Assembly: GCF_000001735.4 (NCBI RefSeq)
Contig: NC_003070.9
Coordinates: 2,108,001 to 2,172,000 of the forward strand
Direction of reading: 5' to 3'
Length of the DNA stretch: 64,000 nt
Source: Arabidopsis thaliana
Lineage: Eukaryota; Streptophyta; Magnoliopsida; Brassicales; Brassicaceae
Shown: positions 58,782 through 64,000 of the stretch, one piece after another
How the letters are laid out: each line of letters starts with the position of its first letter
How positions within the stretch are numbered: the stretch's first letter is position 1
Made by a program: the position numbers and the translations under genes
Notes under the pieces: model-generated
Told to the model about the DNA's origin: nothing
Databases searched by the model: none
What the model saw: only the letters and a program-made list of their open reading frames with translations

Positions 58782-60436
58782 TTAGTGGGTAGAGTCTGTC
58801 TGGATTGTATTCTGTGTTCCTTGCTTCTCAAGTACCCTGCACCTTGTGCCTGAACTGTTTGTGATTCGAAAATTACTCAGACCAATCAGATACATTCTAA
58901 CAGACACTCTGTTAAAATTGGTCGAGTCAGTTTTATATCCTTTATGATGGATCCAAACAATAGTTGGTAGAGTCAGTTTATAAATCATCAATCTTTCCAA
59001 CCAGTAGATTTCCAAGATTCTATCAAACTCAATGGATTCTCCCATACATAACAGTCACACTACATTGAAGGCATTGAACGGTGGGAATAAAACGAGTAAT
59101 TTAAGACCAATACTTTAGATAGAGACGAAGAAAGCAATCAAAATGTAGTCAGAAGTCTGTTACAAACAGCAAACTTTAAAGAAGACACGATATAAATGAA
59201 AATACCTGAATGTGAAGATGTTAACGAGGCAGCTGAATCCCTTAGTCTCCTTACTTTCTCAGCAGCATCCAAAATGTCAGAATTATCTTCTGATTTTGGT
59301 TCAATAAGACTATCCTTCTTAAGGCTCAACAGGGCATTTTCAGACGCCTACGTAAAAACTCATCAAAATGTCATACCTCATAGTAAGAACAAGTCAAAAT
59401 CAAAAGAAGCAAAGAACCTATCTGATCTGTACTTCCATGTGGGAACAGAAAAATGTAACAAATAACAAATTGCTATGTATCCAAAAAATTGAATAAATTG
59501 GTAAAGCAACAATTCCGATCATACAAGCATGAACTTGTTAACACAATTACAAAGTAAACTCACTTTCCAAGAAACATGTACAGAATCTCTAACCATTCCT
59601 CTTATGTGAATTTCTCCAACCATTCCCAAAAGCAACGAGATCATATACTACAGAAGGAAGAGTAATTTACCTTTCCTGCAATGGAAGGGAATCCATTTTC
59701 CATAGATTGGACTGCAAATTTGGTCCATTCTGAATGTGAAACCCCTAACCACAAACAGCTAGGAGACTTGAGCTGCCGCAAATTCAATGCCTCATACCTC
59801 ATAGCCAAACAACTCTACTCAACATATAACAACCATATATACATACATTACAGAAAAGTTGAGTAAAGTGCACAAATCCATCTGCAAATCTTCACTCATA
59901 ATCGAACAAGAAGCTGAAAGATAATTTCGAATTTATTCAAAATCGACAAGGACAGTATACGAACCTCCATATCACCGAGAAGAGCAAAAGCACGAGCGAA
60001 GAATTCAAGTACGGAGAGTTTTGCGACCATGGATTCTCCGGTGAGCTCACCGAATATAACAACCGATTCAGATCTCATGAAATCTCTCAATCGAGATCTA
60101 ACTTCCAAAAACGATTTCACATTCATTGCAACCAGAGACAACTCGAGAATCCGAAGAGATTCTTCATCGAACCTGCACAATCAGTGAGAAGAAACCCTGT
60201 TCTAGCCACACACACAAGAGAAATTGAGAATCAGATGCTTCGGATGGATTGAAGAACCTTCTGTCTTGGACCCGATTGATAAAGAGATAAGTCTGATCAG
60301 CGATCATCGAATCTGAACATTTTTTCCAGAGAGAAATTTGAGCGGTGTTTCGAATTTTCAATGTGCCCTTTGATTTGAATTTTATGTTATGGCGCATCTT
60401 AATTGTTAATTTTGACGGCGCATTATAAGAACTCAT
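58782..60436 (-). CDS. DFO: DFO-like protein (meiotic double-strand break formation)
   Basis: I recognise this as At1g07060, DFO, a plant-specific protein needed for meiotic DSB formation. Exons: 60258-60436, 59965-60172, 59671-59790, 59206-59347 and 58782-59038. They join in frame to about 301 residues if the ATG at 60434-60436 is used, or about 258 from the later MIADQTYLFINRVQDRRFDE at 60307. The later start better fits the composition, since the extension is Lys/Ser-rich and not conserved-looking. The body is helical, with SFLEVRSRLRDFMRSESVV and SEDNSDILDAAEKVRRLRDS. No known domain is visible. The last exon is the least certain. It shares a short divergent promoter with the ribosomal protein gene. 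Confidence 0.75.
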
Positions 60437-60651
60437 TTAAGGACAACATAAGCAAGGGGCCGATAGCCTGACGAGTTGACATTCGGCCCATATGTAGATT
60501 TATAGGCCCATTAATATCAAATCGATGACGTTTACTTGCCATCTAATTACCTCCGCGACTGATAAGGATTCGCTTATTAGGTTTTTTTGAGTTTTCGTCT
60601 CCGTTTTCTGAAGGCAACTGCTAATTTCTTCCACCGGACGATTCGACAAAA
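60437..60651. promoter_or_regulatory. Bidirectional promoter DFO / ribosomal protein eL33
   Basis: Just 215 bases separate the upstream ATG of DFO from the ribosomal protein start. Two GGCCCA(T) site II elements lie at 60485-60490 and 60505-60510, exactly 20 bases apart. Paired site II elements are the standard promoter signature of plant ribosomal protein genes. A pyrimidine-rich leader follows at 60590-60640. Confidence 0.7.
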
Positions 60652-61703
<1,052 letters not shown>

Positions 61704-62068
61704 AGCAGTGTGTACTCGTCATCAAGTGGTTTATTATCTGCAAGCCTTTGTTTATGGACCTTGTTTATTATTTGACTCTTTATCCTGAACCTTTTTTGGA
61801 GTTAACAATTTTGGTTAAAATGAGCCTTTTTGATAAGTCGAGTTCACAAGTTTACCCAAATTTTGCAAAGCCTGAGCTTACTTTGTGTTGAACTATTGAC
61901 GGTTACAGAATGAAAGTGAGACACGTGGCTTTCGAAGCTACACGTGTCTGTAATAAATTGGTACCATTGGGAATAGCAATTATCTAATTTCTCTCGGCTC
62001 TTTCATATTTATTGAATGTTCTTTGAAGAAGAAGAAGGCGACGACACAAAAACCTTGCATTTGCATCC
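61704..62068. promoter_or_regulatory. eL33 3' flank and GILT promoter
   Basis: The left 150 bases are a 3'UTR-like T-rich stretch. Two ACACGTGGC/ACACGTGTC G-box-like elements (61921-61929 and 61941-61949) lie about 120-150 bases upstream of the GILT start, suggesting bZIP/bHLH control such as ABA or light response. That is inference. Confidence 0.55.
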
Positions 62069-63861
62069 ATGGCGTCGATGCCGAGCAAACTTCTTCCAGT
62101 CCTAGTCTGCTACGTTTTTCTTTTCCCCTTTGCATCATCATCTGATTATTCTGGGGTATCTCTTCCATCTTCGTCGCCTAAAGTCTCGGTGGGCCTGTAC
62201 TACGAGTCTCTCTGTCCCTACTGCTCTTCCTTCATTGTTAACCACCTCGCGAAGCTCTTCGAAGACGATCTCATATCAATCGTCGATCTCCATCTCTCTC
62301 CGTGGGGCAATACCAAGCTCCGTTCCGATAACGTCACTGCCGTTTGCCAGGTACTCCTTCGTTTTCTTCAATTTACGAATTCGATGTTTCCGATTCGATT
62401 GAATTAAGCTTCAATTTTGAGAAAATCACCCTTTCCTTAACTGAAATTTGATGTTGTTTGCATCTGAGATTGACAAATTGGTCTTCTCTCATTTGCATAA
62501 ATCTTGTTGCTTTTGTGTTGCAGCATGGGGCATTTGAATGCTTCTTGGATACCGTAGAAGCTTGTGCAATTGATGCTTGGCCTAAAGTAGTAAGTGTGAT
62601 GATGAGATCTATTTTGTTGCTGTCACAAATTTGAAACGTTAACTTCATTTGGTGAGGCATGGTTGTGAGATAAGAAACATCGTCACTTTTGTTGGTTGCA
62701 GAGCGATCATTTCCCGTTCATATACTGTGTCGAGAAGTTGGTGACTGAACATAAGTATGACAAGTGGGAGACGTGTTATGAGAAGCTCAATCTCAACTCG
62801 AAACCTGTTGCAGATTGTCTCAGCAGTGGACATGGGAATGAGGTTTGTCCCTTCTCCTTGTGTAGCTTGCTTGTTTTGCCACAAGTTCTTGTTGCTGATT
62901 GCTTTTTAGCATTGGAACATTCGGTTACCGTATCCATGATACCGTTTTGCAATTGTATTGTCTGAAGCATAGGCTTATCCGATTTACCATGTTGTTGTTT
63001 TGAAGCTTCTGGGTTATGATTCACAGACATGTGCATTCAATTTCTAATCTTTTTATTTCTGCAGCTTGCTTTGCACTATGCTGCAGAAACGAATGCGCTT
63101 CAGCCTCCTCACAAGTATGTGCCCTGGGTAGTCGTGGATGGTCAGCCACTTTATGAGGTTCGTTTATTATTTGCTTCTTTTCAAGTTCTTCTGCAGTGCT
63201 GAATACTTACATAGCCAATCCACACTTCCTTACTAGTTGTAGATGAATGATATTGTTAGGACTCAGTGGTCAGTCATTGAGACTTACGATTTGCATTCAC
63301 TCCAGGGATTGATTTGGGATTTGGTTTTAAATCACTTTAGATTTAGTGTCTTTAGGGATTTGGATCATCTTTAACCCGTACAATTTCTCAGAGCTGGTAT
63401 CATATGTTAGTGCAAGTCCCTACATGGTAATCTTGTGAGTTAGATGCGTCTTGGAAGTTTGGAAGGAGAGTTTAGTCTTTTAGCTGTAGTTAGCCTACGG
63501 GAAGTGAAATTGTACATAGGCTTGTTGGCAAAGGCTCATAAAATTAATATTGATCAATTGGAACAGAAGTTCTCTCTCTGTATGTGTTTGTTCTTGATGT
63601 TTCTGGTCTTTGAACTAAGCTCATTGTCTCCTTTTTAAAAACCAGGACTATGAAAACTTCATAAGCTACATCTGCAAGGCTTACAAAGGTAATAAAGTAC
63701 CTGGCGCATGTACCAAATATGCAACCGGCAACTTCATTCGTAGTGTCAAATTGAAACGCTCCCCTCTGGTGTCCTGGAAAGGCGTGAATAAGATGTGGGA
63801 TGTGTTGGAACGTATCACAACCTCTTTATCGTCATACATCGACATCACCGGCCTGCTATGA
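62069..63861 (+). CDS. GILT-type thiol reductase (gamma-interferon-inducible lysosomal thiol reductase family)
   Basis: A secreted or vacuolar thiol reductase with a thioredoxin-like fold; GILT enzymes reduce protein disulphides at acidic pH (family knowledge). Five exons (62069-62350, 62524-62589, 62702-62842, 63065-63157, 63646-63861) join in frame to 265 residues. A signal peptide covers about 1-25. The active site CxxC is Cys49-Pro-Tyr-Cys52. The GILT signature CQHGAFECFLDTVEAC follows and is intact across the exon 1-2 junction. Further conserved Cys are in YCVEK and WETCYEK, and YVPWVVVDGQPL is the cis-Pro-like segment. The plant substrate is not known. Recognised as At1g07080. Confidence 0.94.
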
Positions 63862-64000
63862 ACACTTCCTGTATCTTTTTCCCATGTAACAAACCACCCC
63901 AAAAAGCTATCTAGATTCTGATATTTAATGAATGTGTGTAATCTTTATGTTTCATCAAAATGTATGTTTGTTGGGTTGTGAGAGGCCTTTCAAGAATCAC

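Overview
The window is plant nuclear DNA. It is AT-rich, its genes carry short GT-AG introns, and the products are typical of plants (Tic110, OVATE family proteins, EXO70, CCT domain). Gene order and sequence match Arabidopsis thaliana chromosome 1, about At1g06870 to At1g07080. I recognised this from memory, not from a search; locus names are recalled.

Layout. 0.8-2.6 kb (+): thylakoid-type signal peptidase. 3.06-3.22 kb (-): a dicistronic tRNA-Gly/C-D box snoRNA gene. 3.7-6.0 kb (-): UDP-xylose transporter UXT3. 7.2-12.6 kb (-): a nardilysin-type M16 metallopeptidase. 13.1-14.9 kb (+): a TRF-like single-Myb protein. 15.3-16.2 kb: relicts, including a second copy of a promoter found again at 20.2 kb. 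16.9-19.4 kb: two OVATE family genes. 19.7-20.3 kb (-): a truncated NYN-like gene. 21.2 kb (+): a small unknown protein. 22.3-27.6 kb (-): TIC110. 27.9-29.5 kb (+): a U2B''-type RNA-binding protein. 30.1-32.8 kb (+): CHX14. 35.2 kb (-): a PADRE-type protein. A gene desert of about 4.5 kb follows. 40.4-42.0 kb (+): a GDSL esterase/lipase. 42.4-44.3 kb (-): EXO70B2. 44.9-47.0 kb (+): the plastid phosphatase SLP1. 47.3-47.9 kb (-): a small acidic protein. 48.2-50.2 kb is a graveyard holding a decayed tRNA-snoRNA copy and a mitoferrin-like pseudogene split by a solo LTR. 50.6-52.5 kb (-): the intact mitoferrin. 53.2-55.0 kb (-): a DUF1338 iron oxygenase of lysine catabolism. 56.3-57.1 kb (-): a CCT-domain protein. 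58.8-60.4 kb (-): the meiotic DSB gene DFO. 60.7-61.7 kb (+): ribosomal protein eL33 (L35Ae). 62.1-63.9 kb (+): a GILT-type thiol reductase.

The genes are independent eukaryotic units, not operons. The shared themes are chloroplast biogenesis (signal peptidase, Tic110, SLP1) and tandem or segmental duplication. The signal peptidase/UXT3 pair and the OFP4/OFP17-like pair have neighbouring paralogues on chromosome 2, as I recall. I found no sign of a wholly new system. The points most worth a second look are the tRNA-snoRNA gene and its dead copy, the LTR-split carrier pseudogene, the duplicated promoter block, and a stop-free in-frame intron in TIC110.
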